This document shows, in pieces, positions 16,063 to 21,701 of a stretch of DNA of 21,701 nt (within the stretch, counting starts at the first letter, position 1; every line of letters starts with the position of its first letter). Under the pieces are notes generated by a model, which was not told where the DNA came from, did no database searches, and saw nothing but the letters and a program-made list of their open reading frames with translations. The stretch comes from an uncultured Prevotella sp. (GTDB taxonomy: Bacteria > Bacteroidota > Bacteroidia > Bacteroidales > Bacteroidaceae): positions 1 through 21,701 of the forward strand of contig USJD01000046.1 of NCBI GenBank assembly GCA_900554835.1, written 5' to 3'. The position numbers and the translations under genes were made by a program.

Positions 16063-16221
16063 ATCAAAACATTTGGTTTGAAGTTATATTATGTGTTAAA
16101 TTTCCTACACATATCTACTAAATCATATTTTTTATGGCAACCAAATCGTTGTGTTAAACTTATGAGCCAAAAGTAAACTTTGTAGCTGAGATTAATATGT
16201 AACTTCTTGTTTATCAATAAA

Positions 16222-16249
16222 ATAAAAAGTTTAACGTTAAACTTTTTAT
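16222..16249. promoter_or_regulatory. Perfect 28-bp palindrome, probable operator
   Basis: Fourteen bases on each side of the centre (between 16235 and 16236) are fully complementary; the right half is GTTAAACTTTTTAT. It directly abuts the -33 element of the divergent operon. The core GTTAAACTT recurs exactly at 16153-16161, and a near copy GTTAAATTT is at 16095-16103, both in the same orientation as the right half. Position and repetition indicate a protein binding site, most simply for the adjacent HTH regulator. A terminator is unlikely because there is no loop, little G/C, and no convergent transcript. Confidence 0.7.
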
Positions 16250-16281
16250 CTTGCATATATACTTTGTTTTTTGTAAATTTG
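16250..16281 (+). promoter_or_regulatory. Promoter of the four-gene secreted-protein operon
   Basis: CTTG at 16250-16253 (one mismatch to TTTG) and TAAATTTG at 16274-16281 (exact TAnnTTTG) are 20 bp apart. Transcription would start near 16289, which puts the upstream in-frame ATG at 16251 outside the transcript and supports ATG 16323. Confidence 0.65.
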
Positions 16282-16322
16282 CAGCACATTCAAAACTTAT
16301 TAATAACATAAATACCTATAAA

Positions 16323-17396
16323 ATGAAAAAGATTATTATTTTAGTAGCGATGTTATTACTAGGAGTAAACAGCATTAATGCGGCAAGGCGTGCTGTATAT
16401 CTTTCCTCATCTATCTTTACTGCAAAGCCAAGTGTGGAATCGACTCCTTTTGGGCTAAATTATTATTTTGAAGAAAATCCTTCTAACCAGCAGCATTCTA
16501 ATTTTGCGATTGATGCGCAAAATTGGATAGAAAAGCATTTAGGTATTTCAATAGATGGTCCGTCCTCTGGATATACTGGAGCTATATTTTCTTTGGCAAA
16601 TGCGGAAAGTACGGTCACTTGGAGTAGCTCTGATCCATCCATCGCCACAATTGATCAGCAAGGTATTTTGACGGTGAAGAGAAATGGAGTTGTTCAATTA
16701 TTGGCTCAGTCTGATGGGGTAAGTTATAGTAAAACTGTAATGGTAGGGCTTCCACGTTATGTTCTAACTTCAAAGCATGAACCTGGTGGATTTAAGATAG
16801 ATGCTTCGTGCATTGATGGTGAATTCCAAAATCAATTAGAGGCTGTCAATAAGATAGTTCAATTTCAATGGGGCGTAAAGTTTCCAGGCAAATCATTAGA
16901 ATGGACTGTTATAAACTGTGCATCTATATTTATTCCATTGGATAATAAAGATGCTGTTGTATTTCTCAAAGTCAGTGATGGTAATGGAAATGAAAGTGTG
17001 GTGCAGTCAGTAAAAGTCACTGGGAATGATGTGTTCTTGCCAACTAACAATCATATAAAAGTGGATGTCAACAAAAATCTCTATAAGGAAAATGGTTCCT
17101 CCTATTCTTATAAGAGAGGAAAGTTATATTTGACTCGTGATACTAGTTTGCCAACTGAGTATCAACGAGCTAATTGGACAGCCATGGAGGCTGATGTGTA
17201 TAGCCCATTTTCTAATCAGTACAATATTATCGTTGATGGTGGGGAGATTATGCTCAAAGACATCTTGCCTGAAGAAGAGTTGGATTATGTGGTAAGCAAC
17301 TTGGAAGTTGGACAAACATATACTTATACTATCGCATTAAAGAATCCTCAAAAGAAAGTAATACAATTGTTGCCTTTTACGGTGACTTTAAAATAA
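16323..17396 (+). CDS. Secreted protein with a Big_2-like Ig domain
   Basis: A 357-aa exported protein, first gene of a four-gene operon. The start at ATG 16323 gives a clean signal peptide (basic KK, hydrophobic IIILVAMLLLGV, cleavage likely after INA at residue 20); no lipobox. Residues 95-141 read as a bacterial Ig-like group 2 domain, with the typical TVTWSSSDPSIATID, GILTV and GVVQLLAQSDG segments. The remaining 215 residues are beta-rich and unrecognised, with Tyr/Thr-rich strands ending in a short YTIALKNP...LLPFTVTLK finish. No catalytic motif and no type IX secretion C-terminal domain is obvious. Such Ig domains usually serve adhesion or extracellular structure; the actual role is unknown. 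A/T-rich codons contrast with fabG and glmM, suggesting accessory origin. Confidence 0.8.
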   Translation: MKKIIILVAMLLLGVNSINAARRAVYLSSSIFTAKPSVESTPFGLNYYFEENPSNQQHSNFAIDAQNWIEKHLGISIDGPSSGYTGAIFSLANAESTVTWSSSDPSIATIDQQGILTVKRNGVVQLLAQSDGVSYSKTVMVGLPRYVLTSKHEPGGFKIDASCIDGEFQNQLEAVNKIVQFQWGVKFPGKSLEWTVINCASIFIPLDNKDAVVFLKVSDGNGNESVVQSVKVTGNDVFLPTNNHIKVDVNKNLYKENGSSYSYKRGKLYLTRDTSLPTEYQRANWTAMEADVYSPFSNQYNIIVDGGEIMLKDILPEEELDYVVSNLEVGQTYTYTIALKNPQKKVIQLLPFTVTLK

Positions 17397-17403
17397 ACTT
17401 ATT

Positions 17404-18057
17404 ATGAGAAAAATAATTTTTGCATTTATCCTATTCCAAATGTTATTTGTAAGTTGTAAGAAAATCAACTGGGATTCGGAAATCTTTTTGTGCGGTGCTA
17501 CGATTAACGGCACTTCATGTAAAGATGTCACAACACTTTACAAAGACATGTTTGAAGGCTTAATAATGCCATTCAACAATAAAAAACGGATCCAAATAGA
17601 GCGTGATTCTATTGCATACTTACAGTTTAGGTTAGTAAGCAGTCAAGACCCAAAAGTCTGTTTCTACATTTATGGAGGAATTGCTTTTGATAAGAATGAA
17701 GCCTTTCCTTTAGTGAACAAAATCTATAACATAAGTTATGATTCCAAGTTAGATCGAGAATGGATGTTTTATGGGGATGAATTAAGACCTTATATGGCAG
17801 AACATCGAAGTCAAGGGACTATACAATCACCGTATGGTGTTATGATGCTTTTGGATTATAAAGAACCAGGAGAGGAAGGTTATGGCAACTATTCCTTATC
17901 TGGAACCTTGGTGTTTACTTCTTATAATCCAAAGAATCAGAAATGCGTAGGGCATTTTAAATTGTCAAATGAACATATTGAGGGCATGTCTAAGGTTTAT
18001 TCGGTAGAAGGACAGTTTAATGCAAACTTATTTAATTGGAATAAAAAAATTATGTAA
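17404..18057 (+). CDS. Lipoprotein of unknown function
   Basis: A 217-aa lipoprotein starting 7 nt after the Ig-domain gene. The signal peptide ends FVSC, Cys18, followed by KKINWDS; the two Lys after Cys do not match a surface-export signal. The mature part has a repeated small-residue/aromatic beta pattern (FLCGATINGTSC, FYIYGGIAF, SLSGTLVFTSYNPKNQKCVGHFKL), reminiscent of small beta-barrel or Ig-like lipoproteins of Bacteroidota, and four Cys in the mature chain beyond the lipidated one that could form disulfides. I do not recognise the family. It is very probably co-expressed with its neighbours. Confidence 0.75.
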   Translation: MRKIIFAFILFQMLFVSCKKINWDSEIFLCGATINGTSCKDVTTLYKDMFEGLIMPFNNKKRIQIERDSIAYLQFRLVSSQDPKVCFYIYGGIAFDKNEAFPLVNKIYNISYDSKLDREWMFYGDELRPYMAEHRSQGTIQSPYGVMMLLDYKEPGEEGYGNYSLSGTLVFTSYNPKNQKCVGHFKLSNEHIEGMSKVYSVEGQFNANLFNWNKKIM

Positions 18058-18058
18058 T

Positions 18059-18376
18059 ATGAGCAAGAACATGTTTATTTTAACAGTGTGTGCTATTTCT
18101 TTTATTTGCTCGTGCACTGATACAATTTGTGGTGACGAAACAATGAAGAGTGAACCAACAGAAAGTCATTATGTAGTTTTGGACAGTTTGGCAATCTATA
18201 AGATTCAAACCGATAAAAGTATGATGTTGAATAACCTTATACGTTACCAATCTGGTAAATATCTATTGGATTTATCATTAGATGACGCAAAAAAAATAGG
18301 AATCAGTGAGATGATGTATAATCAAGTACTCGAACATGTTGAACAACTAAATAATAGTAATTTAAAATTAAAGTGA
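18059..18376 (+). CDS. Small (105-aa) lipoprotein of unknown function
   Basis: Starts one base after the previous stop (ATG at 18059), a translational-coupling distance; an in-frame ATG at 18020 inside the previous gene is less likely because only the 18059 start gives a good signal peptide (MSKNMFILTVCAISFICSC, lipidated Cys19 most likely, Cys17 possible). The mature chain of about 86 residues has a polar N-terminal linker, then an amphipathic region and a helical C-terminus reading LSLDDAKKIGISEMMYNQVLEHVEQLN (71-98), a motif-like end that looks conserved in style but which I cannot assign to a named family. Product unknown. Confidence 0.72.
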   Translation: MSKNMFILTVCAISFICSCTDTICGDETMKSEPTESHYVVLDSLAIYKIQTDKSMMLNNLIRYQSGKYLLDLSLDDAKKIGISEMMYNQVLEHVEQLNNSNLKLK

Positions 18377-18378
18377 TT

Positions 18379-18537
18379 ATGAAAAAGAAATTTAAATTTG
18401 TCTTGTTTGCAGTACTTGCTTCTTTAACTGCATTCTGTAGCGTTTTAACCTCGTGTTCTGATGACGATTTGATGGCTTCTTCTGAGACTTCAAGTGACAA
18501 TGCTGTTGATTTCGTTGCAACTTTTACAGACAGATAA
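18379..18537 (+). CDS. 52-aa lipopeptide with surface-export-like signal
   Basis: A short gene starting 2 nt after the preceding stop, at ATG 18379 and ending with TAA at 18535-18537. The product has a full type II signal peptide: MKKKFKF, a hydrophobic stretch VLFAVLASLTAF, and the lipobox LTSC with Cys26. The mature lipopeptide would be only 27 residues: Cys, then SDDDLMASSETSSD, and a short hydrophobic/aromatic end VDFVATFTDR. SDDD directly after the Cys resembles the lipoprotein export signal that sends lipoproteins to the cell surface in Bacteroides and Flavobacterium. Its position at the end of a tight operon, start spacing and intact signal argue strongly that it is a real gene. It could be a surface tag, a signal, or a cargo of the operon; no function is recognised. 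Confidence 0.75.
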   Translation: MKKKFKFVLFAVLASLTAFCSVLTSCSDDDLMASSETSSDNAVDFVATFTDR

Positions 18538-18630
18538 CAGCAAATGTTGTCTGAAACTGGAGTAGAATGATAATATAATTTACTTTATTGAAATATAGTA
18601 TTTACTTTCTCAAGATATATTATATAGTTA

Positions 18631-18676
18631 ATCACCCAACGGTTGATGTGCGCATGCACAATAGCTGTTGGGCGAT
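18631..18676. terminator. 46-nt near-complete hairpin, probable terminator (first of two repeats)
   Basis: Positions 18631-18651 pair with 18656-18676 around a GCAT loop, with two mismatches and three G-T pairs over 21 positions; the outer arms are CCCAAC/GTTGGG and the inner arm TGTGC/GCACA. TTGTCTTTC follows on the right. It lies 94 nt after the lipopeptide stop and 52 nt beyond the leftward gene's stop, so it may end both transcripts. Confidence 0.6.
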
Positions 18677-18716
18677 TGTCTTTCAGCTGATGTGCACATG
18701 AATATCAGCTGTTGTG
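18642..18716. repeat. Two tandem imperfect 31-bp repeats, 44-bp period
   Basis: 18642-18672 and 18686-18716 agree at 24 of 31 positions, sharing GATGTGC-CATG and AGCTGTTG. Each copy lies inside its own hairpin; the second has arms CAGCTGAT (18684-18691) and ATCAGCTG (18704-18711). The second is followed by AAGTTTTTTATT. Confidence 0.65.
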
Positions 18717-18727
18717 AAATAAGTTTT

Positions 18728-19468
18728 TTATTCAGAAGCCAGTTCTTTCATTGTATCGTTCAAAGTATTGAAGAGAACGTTGATGTTCTCCTCTTCATTC
18801 TTGCAGGCTTCCTTGAAGAGTGCTACTGGGTCTTCCGTACTGCTTGTGAGCGGAGTTTCATTGAGCAGAATGTTCACATTGTTGAGAAGCATTCCATGCA
18901 GGGTAGGCATGTGGAGTTGATGTTGTTCGCCTTCCTTGCTACCGCATTTCAATCCTGCAGCGTATGCCTTTACGATGATGCGTACCAGCAGATGGATGGC
19001 CATAGGTTCGTCGGCGAGGCTGATGAGGATGCCATGGGTGTAGTCGCGCACATGCTCTTCGAGAGTAGTGAATTTACCTTGTAAGAGCCAGGTAAAATTG
19101 CGCTTATATTCACTTTCCATTGCTTTGTATAGTTGTGGACTCTTGCAGGCGATACGTAGGTAGTCGAGCATGCTTGGCTCAAAGGTGGGATCGGCTGCCT
19201 TCATTCCTTCGAAATTTTTCTTCATACGTTCGTTAGCTTCCTCTGCTGTCTTATAGTTGAGACGAACAAGTGTAGAGAACATAACATCGAAGAAATATTG
19301 ATTAACCTCTCCATAGTGGTCGAGCATCAGCTGTTTGATTTCTTTTGGATCATTCTTTTTCTTGAAGTCATCTCCACCTACGGTTGCGTCGATGATACCG
19401 CGTGCGTACGCCTCGAAGAAAGCCCTCACAAAAGAAGCTACGGCCTTGTAACTATTTATTCTTTTCAT
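18728..19468 (-). CDS. Unknown cytoplasmic helical protein
   Basis: A 246-aa protein with no signal peptide or membrane segment, so probably cytoplasmic. It appears almost wholly alpha-helical with amphipathic stretches (for example YKAVASFVRAFFEAYARGI at the N-terminus and MAIHLLVRIIVKAYAAGL around 157-174) and ends in an acidic helix ALFKEACKNEEENINVLFNTLNDTMKEL. I do not recognise the family and assign no function. It begins 6 nt after the stop of the polysaccharide deacetylase gene, in the same direction, so the two are almost certainly one transcript and may act together on an envelope polysaccharide. Codon use resembles the core genes rather than the adjacent A/T-rich operon. ORFs on the opposite strand are shadows. 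Confidence 0.75.
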   Translation of the reverse strand: MKRINSYKAVASFVRAFFEAYARGIIDATVGGDDFKKKNDPKEIKQLMLDHYGEVNQYFFDVMFSTLVRLNYKTAEEANERMKKNFEGMKAADPTFEPSMLDYLRIACKSPQLYKAMESEYKRNFTWLLQGKFTTLEEHVRDYTHGILISLADEPMAIHLLVRIIVKAYAAGLKCGSKEGEQHQLHMPTLHGMLLNNVNILLNETPLTSSTEDPVALFKEACKNEEENINVLFNTLNDTMKELASE

Positions 19469-19474
19469 TGTTTC

Positions 19475-20086
19475 TTATTCAAAAGTCTTAAATTCATAGC
19501 CTTGTTCTCTTAGCCATTCGATGGATTGAGGCAAGGCTGTTTTCAGTTTTTCTATACTTTTCAGTGAGTCGTGGAAGGTGATAATGCTGCCGTTTCTGGC
19601 ATATCTTTTCACGTTGTTTACCACATCTTCAGCAGTGAGCCATTTAGAATAGTCTCGTGTCACCAGATCCCACATGATTACCTTGTAGGTGCGGTGCAGC
19701 CACCAGTATTCGCTTGGTCTCATCCATCCATGTGGAGGTCTGAACAAGTGGGCGTGAATCAATTCGTTTGCTTTGTTGGTATTCAGCACATAGGAGATGA
19801 CACGGTGTTTGAAAGCTCCGATGTGATTGAATGTGTGATTTCCCACCTGGTGTCCTTCTTCTACTATCTGGTTGTACAAATCGTGATGGCGCAGTACGTT
19901 TTCTCCTACCATGAAAAAAGTTGCTTTCACATTGTATTTCCTCAAAATTTCGAGAATGATGGGTGTGGATTCTGGTATCGGACCATCGTCAAAGGTCAGA
20001 TAAACGGAATGTTCTTTTTTGTCCATTCTCCAGATTGCCTTCGGATAAAGCCATCGGAGCCATTTTGCTGGTTGCTCTATGAACAT
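19475..20086 (-). CDS. Polysaccharide deacetylase family protein (NodB homology domain)
   Basis: A 203-aa protein, essentially a bare NodB (carbohydrate esterase 4) domain that removes N- or O-acetyl groups from polysaccharide, e.g. chitin-like or peptidoglycan sugars. The motifs are complete: TFDDGP (31-36, Asp33 base and Asp34 metal), HTFNH (84-88, metal His84 and His88), RPPHG (116-120), WDLVTRDY (139-146) and FHDS (171-174, His172). There is no signal peptide or membrane anchor, so it is either cytoplasmic or exported by an unrecognised route, which is odd for an enzyme of envelope polysaccharide; many Bacteroidota members share this short form. The real substrate is unknown. It is followed after 6 nt by the unknown helical protein. 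A -7-like TAAGTTTT (20112-20119, leftward) is a weak promoter candidate. Confidence 0.88.
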   Translation of the reverse strand: MFIEQPAKWLRWLYPKAIWRMDKKEHSVYLTFDDGPIPESTPIILEILRKYNVKATFFMVGENVLRHHDLYNQIVEEGHQVGNHTFNHIGAFKHRVISYVLNTNKANELIHAHLFRPPHGWMRPSEYWWLHRTYKVIMWDLVTRDYSKWLTAEDVVNNVKRYARNGSIITFHDSLKSIEKLKTALPQSIEWLREQGYEFKTFE

Positions 20087-20323
20087 TTGATTCCTATTTT
20101 TATGAATTGATAAAACTTATTGGCTCTATGCTCTAAAGAAATCCTCTTGATGGGAGCCTTTTTGCTTATAGACTCTTTTCCCTTGAGAAACCTCTTAATT
20201 AGAGTCTTTTAAAACTAATAGGCTCTATTACTTGTGAGTTTAGAGCCTTTTAGTAAATTTATAGAGTTAAAATACTTGATTGATGCCTGCAGTTTTTGGA
20301 ACAGAGCCTTTATAATTATCTGT

Positions 20324-20365
20324 ATAACATGATAGGGCAGTTTTCAGGCCGCCCTATCATGTTAT
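20324..20365. terminator. Perfect 15-bp stem hairpin
   Basis: ATAACATGATAGGGC (20324-20338) is fully complementary to 20351-20365, with a 12-nt loop. Neither side has a long T tract (TCTATATAT to the right), so it is either a moderate terminator for the leftward DUF2723 gene or a structured RNA element. Confidence 0.55.
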
Positions 20366-20411
20366 TCTATATATAGAGATACATTTACTGGAAATTTTCT
20401 GAAATCTTGCC

Positions 20412-20437
20412 AAGAGAATTCTTTTAATAATTCTCTT
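20412..20437. terminator. Hairpin with 9-bp stem AAGAGAATT/AATTCTCTT
   Basis: AAGAGAATT at 20412-20420 pairs perfectly with AATTCTCTT at 20429-20437 across an 8-nt loop; an imperfect hairpin with arms ATGGGGAA/TTCCCAT (about 20439-20466) is adjacent. These lie 70-120 nt beyond the DUF2723 stop and may stabilise or end that transcript. Confidence 0.4.
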
Positions 20438-20533
20438 TATGGGGAAACCTTGTTTAGGATTCCCATGAAAATCCCAGTTGAATTTTCCTAATGGCTTTCT
20501 TTATTAGAAAGTTTCTCCTTGTAAAAGTTTCTC

Positions 20534-21701
20534 TTAATTTCCTGCATTTGGCATCTGACCTCCTCTGCCGTGATACAAAGTATAGAGCTTGTTGAGTTGG
20601 TCTTCATACTTCTTGGCAGTCTTCTGATCTACCATGCTTGCTACCTCGCAGGTGCTCTGCATAATCATGATCTGACGGATGCAGTCGTTCTGTGCCTGAG
20701 CGAAACGGTTGGCGTCGAGTGACAGATAGTAGCTCAGATACTGGCTGGCAGTTTTCCAAACCTTGCCTACGTATTCTGCTGCCTTCTGCTTCTGCCCAGC
20801 GAGAATCCATCCACGAGCCATATCAAGACCACCACTCATGTAATCGATTGGCACATTATAGTCTGGTATCTCAACATCAGCTTTCTTCAGAATGTCGATA
20901 GCCTTCTTGTTCTTATGCTCTGAAAGCAACTGGAGGGCTGTTTGGGCGAGCAGGCGACGGTGTGTATAGCACATACGCATAGTTGTCTCGTCGATGTAGA
21001 GTCCTTTCTGTTTCAGATTGCCGAACTTGAAACGGGTCATGATGTTATGATAAGCCTTCTCGGTATCGAAATTCTTTGCACCTGGTTTGTTGGTGGTGAA
21101 AGGAGTAATACGGTTTACGAGACCCTCCTGTACGAAGTTGTCGCCAAGGTTCATATAGTTCTCCTGTCCCACGGTAAGAGCCACGTAGATAGGACGTGTC
21201 CAGTTGCACTGTGACAGCATTTCGAGCATCATCAGGTCACCCTTGTAGAGAGCATTCTTGCCTGCGAGTGAAATCACCATCTTGTCTGGGATGGTATCAG
21301 AAGCCATCATCATGCCGCTCTTCTTCACAGCCTCCTTGTCGATGGTGACATAGAGGGTATCTGTAGGGATGAAGTGCATGTCAGGGTTCTTGCTGCGTAC
21401 CCAGTTCTTCAGGATGTTCTTGAGCTCGAAAGGCTCATCACCAAACTGCTTCTTGGCATTCACTGGATCCTGCTTGTAGAAGTCGAGAATCTGCTTCTTT
21501 GCCTCAGGTTCAACAGATACATATTCGTTGGTACCAGAACAGAAGTCGAGACGTGGCCAGGTGATTGGCACAGATGGTGAGTTGTATGCAGGACGCATCA
21601 TCTGGTCGATATACCAGTCGGTCTGCAGGTAGCTCAGGTTACATACGCGGGCATCTGTACCTACGCCTTCTACTTCCTGATTGTACCAGAGTGGGAAGGT
21701 A
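20534..21701 (-). CDS. DUF2723 / GT117-family protein, C-terminal part (runs off the window)
   Basis: The reading frame stays open from the stop at 20534-20536 to the right edge, giving 388 residues of a larger protein; the Met at 21601 is internal, not a start. Upstream of it the frame reads TFPLWYNQEVEGVGTDARV and NLSYLQTDWYIDQ, a pattern typical of Bacteroidota DUF2723 proteins, related to TMEM260-type O-mannosyltransferases and called glycosyltransferase family 117. Full members are usually about 1000-1150 aa with many N-terminal membrane helices; those are outside the window. The part seen is a soluble C-terminal domain with helical repeats (residues NKKAIDILKKADVEIPDYN and GWILAGQKQKAAEYVGKVW). 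A role in periplasmic protein O-glycosylation is inferred from the family. Confidence 0.83.
   Translation of the reverse strand, partial: TFPLWYNQEVEGVGTDARVCNLSYLQTDWYIDQMMRPAYNSPSVPITWPRLDFCSGTNEYVSVEPEAKKQILDFYKQDPVNAKKQFGDEPFELKNILKNWVRSKNPDMHFIPTDTLYVTIDKEAVKKSGMMMASDTIPDKMVISLAGKNALYKGDLMMLEMLSQCNWTRPIYVALTVGQENYMNLGDNFVQEGLVNRITPFTTNKPGAKNFDTEKAYHNIMTRFKFGNLKQKGLYIDETTMRMCYTHRRLLAQTALQLLSEHKNKKAIDILKKADVEIPDYNVPIDYMSGGLDMARGWILAGQKQKAAEYVGKVWKTASQYLSYYLSLDANRFAQAQNDCIRQIMIMQSTCEVASMVDQKTAKKYEDQLNKLYTLYHGRGGQMPNAGN

Larger units (their letters stand above)
20087..20533. other. 447-nt non-coding stretch with repeats and hairpins
   Basis: No credible gene on either strand. The half near the deacetylase holds a repeated word AGAGCCTTTT or close variant (about 20154, 20170, 20201, 20242, 20303) and an 18-bp direct repeat around GGCTCTAT (20112-20129 and 20211-20228, 16 of 18 identical). 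GGCTCTA at 20221-20227 pairs with TAGAGCC at 20241-20247 followed by TTTT, a small terminator shape. The half near the DUF2723 gene holds further hairpins, listed separately. Confidence 0.6.

Noticed and set aside
16251..16322. Upstream ATG start of the Ig-domain gene
   Set aside because: It overlaps the -33 and -7 elements; ATG 16323 gives a clean signal peptide.
18020..18058. Start of the 105-aa lipoprotein inside the preceding gene
   Set aside because: The extra 13 residues would spoil the signal peptide; ATG 18059 follows the previous stop by one base.
18601..18720. CRISPR-like repeat
   Set aside because: Only two imperfect repeats with no spacer series and no cas gene nearby.
18668..19084. 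138-codon rightward ORF opposite the unknown helical protein
   Set aside because: Shadow of the leftward gene, which has the better protein features and operon spacing; this ORF begins inside the hairpin repeats and has irregular Cys/Phe-rich content.
19571..20110. 179-codon rightward ORF opposite the deacetylase
   Set aside because: The opposite strand carries complete NodB motifs, so this is an antisense shadow.
20534..21601. Reading the DUF2723 fragment as a complete 355-aa gene starting at 21601
   Set aside because: The frame is open through to the window edge and the upstream residues match the family, so the Met is internal.

Overview
The window looks like a chromosomal segment of a Bacteroidota species, most likely Prevotella/Segatella or a close Bacteroidales relative. 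The reasons are: promoters of the form TAnnTTTG rather than TATAAT, almost no Shine-Dalgarno sequences (tetR is the exception), many type II lipoproteins, and families typical of this phylum (TamB/TamA-like pair, DUF4827 lipoprotein, DUF2723/GT117 protein, transmembrane TPR regulator). This is an inference from composition and families, not a database match.

Layout. 1-90: 3' part of an initiator tRNA-Met and its terminator. 161-9585: a rightward set of tetR-type regulator, fabG (fatty-acid elongation), a short RluA-type pseudouridine synthase, a 1583-aa TamB-like protein and an 801-aa TamA/BamA-like outer-membrane protein, closely spaced and probably partly co-transcribed; the theme is envelope lipid supply and outer-membrane assembly. 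9586-9881 has no gene but carries a degenerate ~22-bp repeat and a promoter. 9882-14201: rightward genes for a sugar-phosphate nucleotidyltransferase, an NrnA-type DHH phosphoesterase, a DUF4827 lipoprotein and a GlmM-type phosphohexomutase, ending in a bidirectional terminator.

14278-18537 is the accessory-looking part. A leftward gene encodes a lipoprotein/TPR/transmembrane/coiled-coil/LuxR-like HTH regulator. Divergent from it is a very tight four-gene operon: a secreted protein with a Big_2-like Ig domain, a 217-aa lipoprotein, a 105-aa lipoprotein and a 52-aa lipopeptide missed by standard ORF length cut-offs, whose residues after the lipidated Cys (SDDD) resemble the Bacteroidota surface-export signal. 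The shared intergenic region has a perfect 28-bp palindrome abutting the operon's -33 element, plus matching half-sites. My working model is a membrane-spanning one-component sensor that controls a small surface-protein operon through this palindrome.

18538-21701: two tandem imperfect repeats that each fold into a hairpin, then leftward genes for an unknown helical protein and a NodB-type polysaccharide deacetylase (6-nt gap), a 447-nt non-coding stretch full of hairpins and a repeated AGAGCCTTTT-like word, and the C-terminal third or so of a DUF2723/GT117 protein that runs off the right edge.
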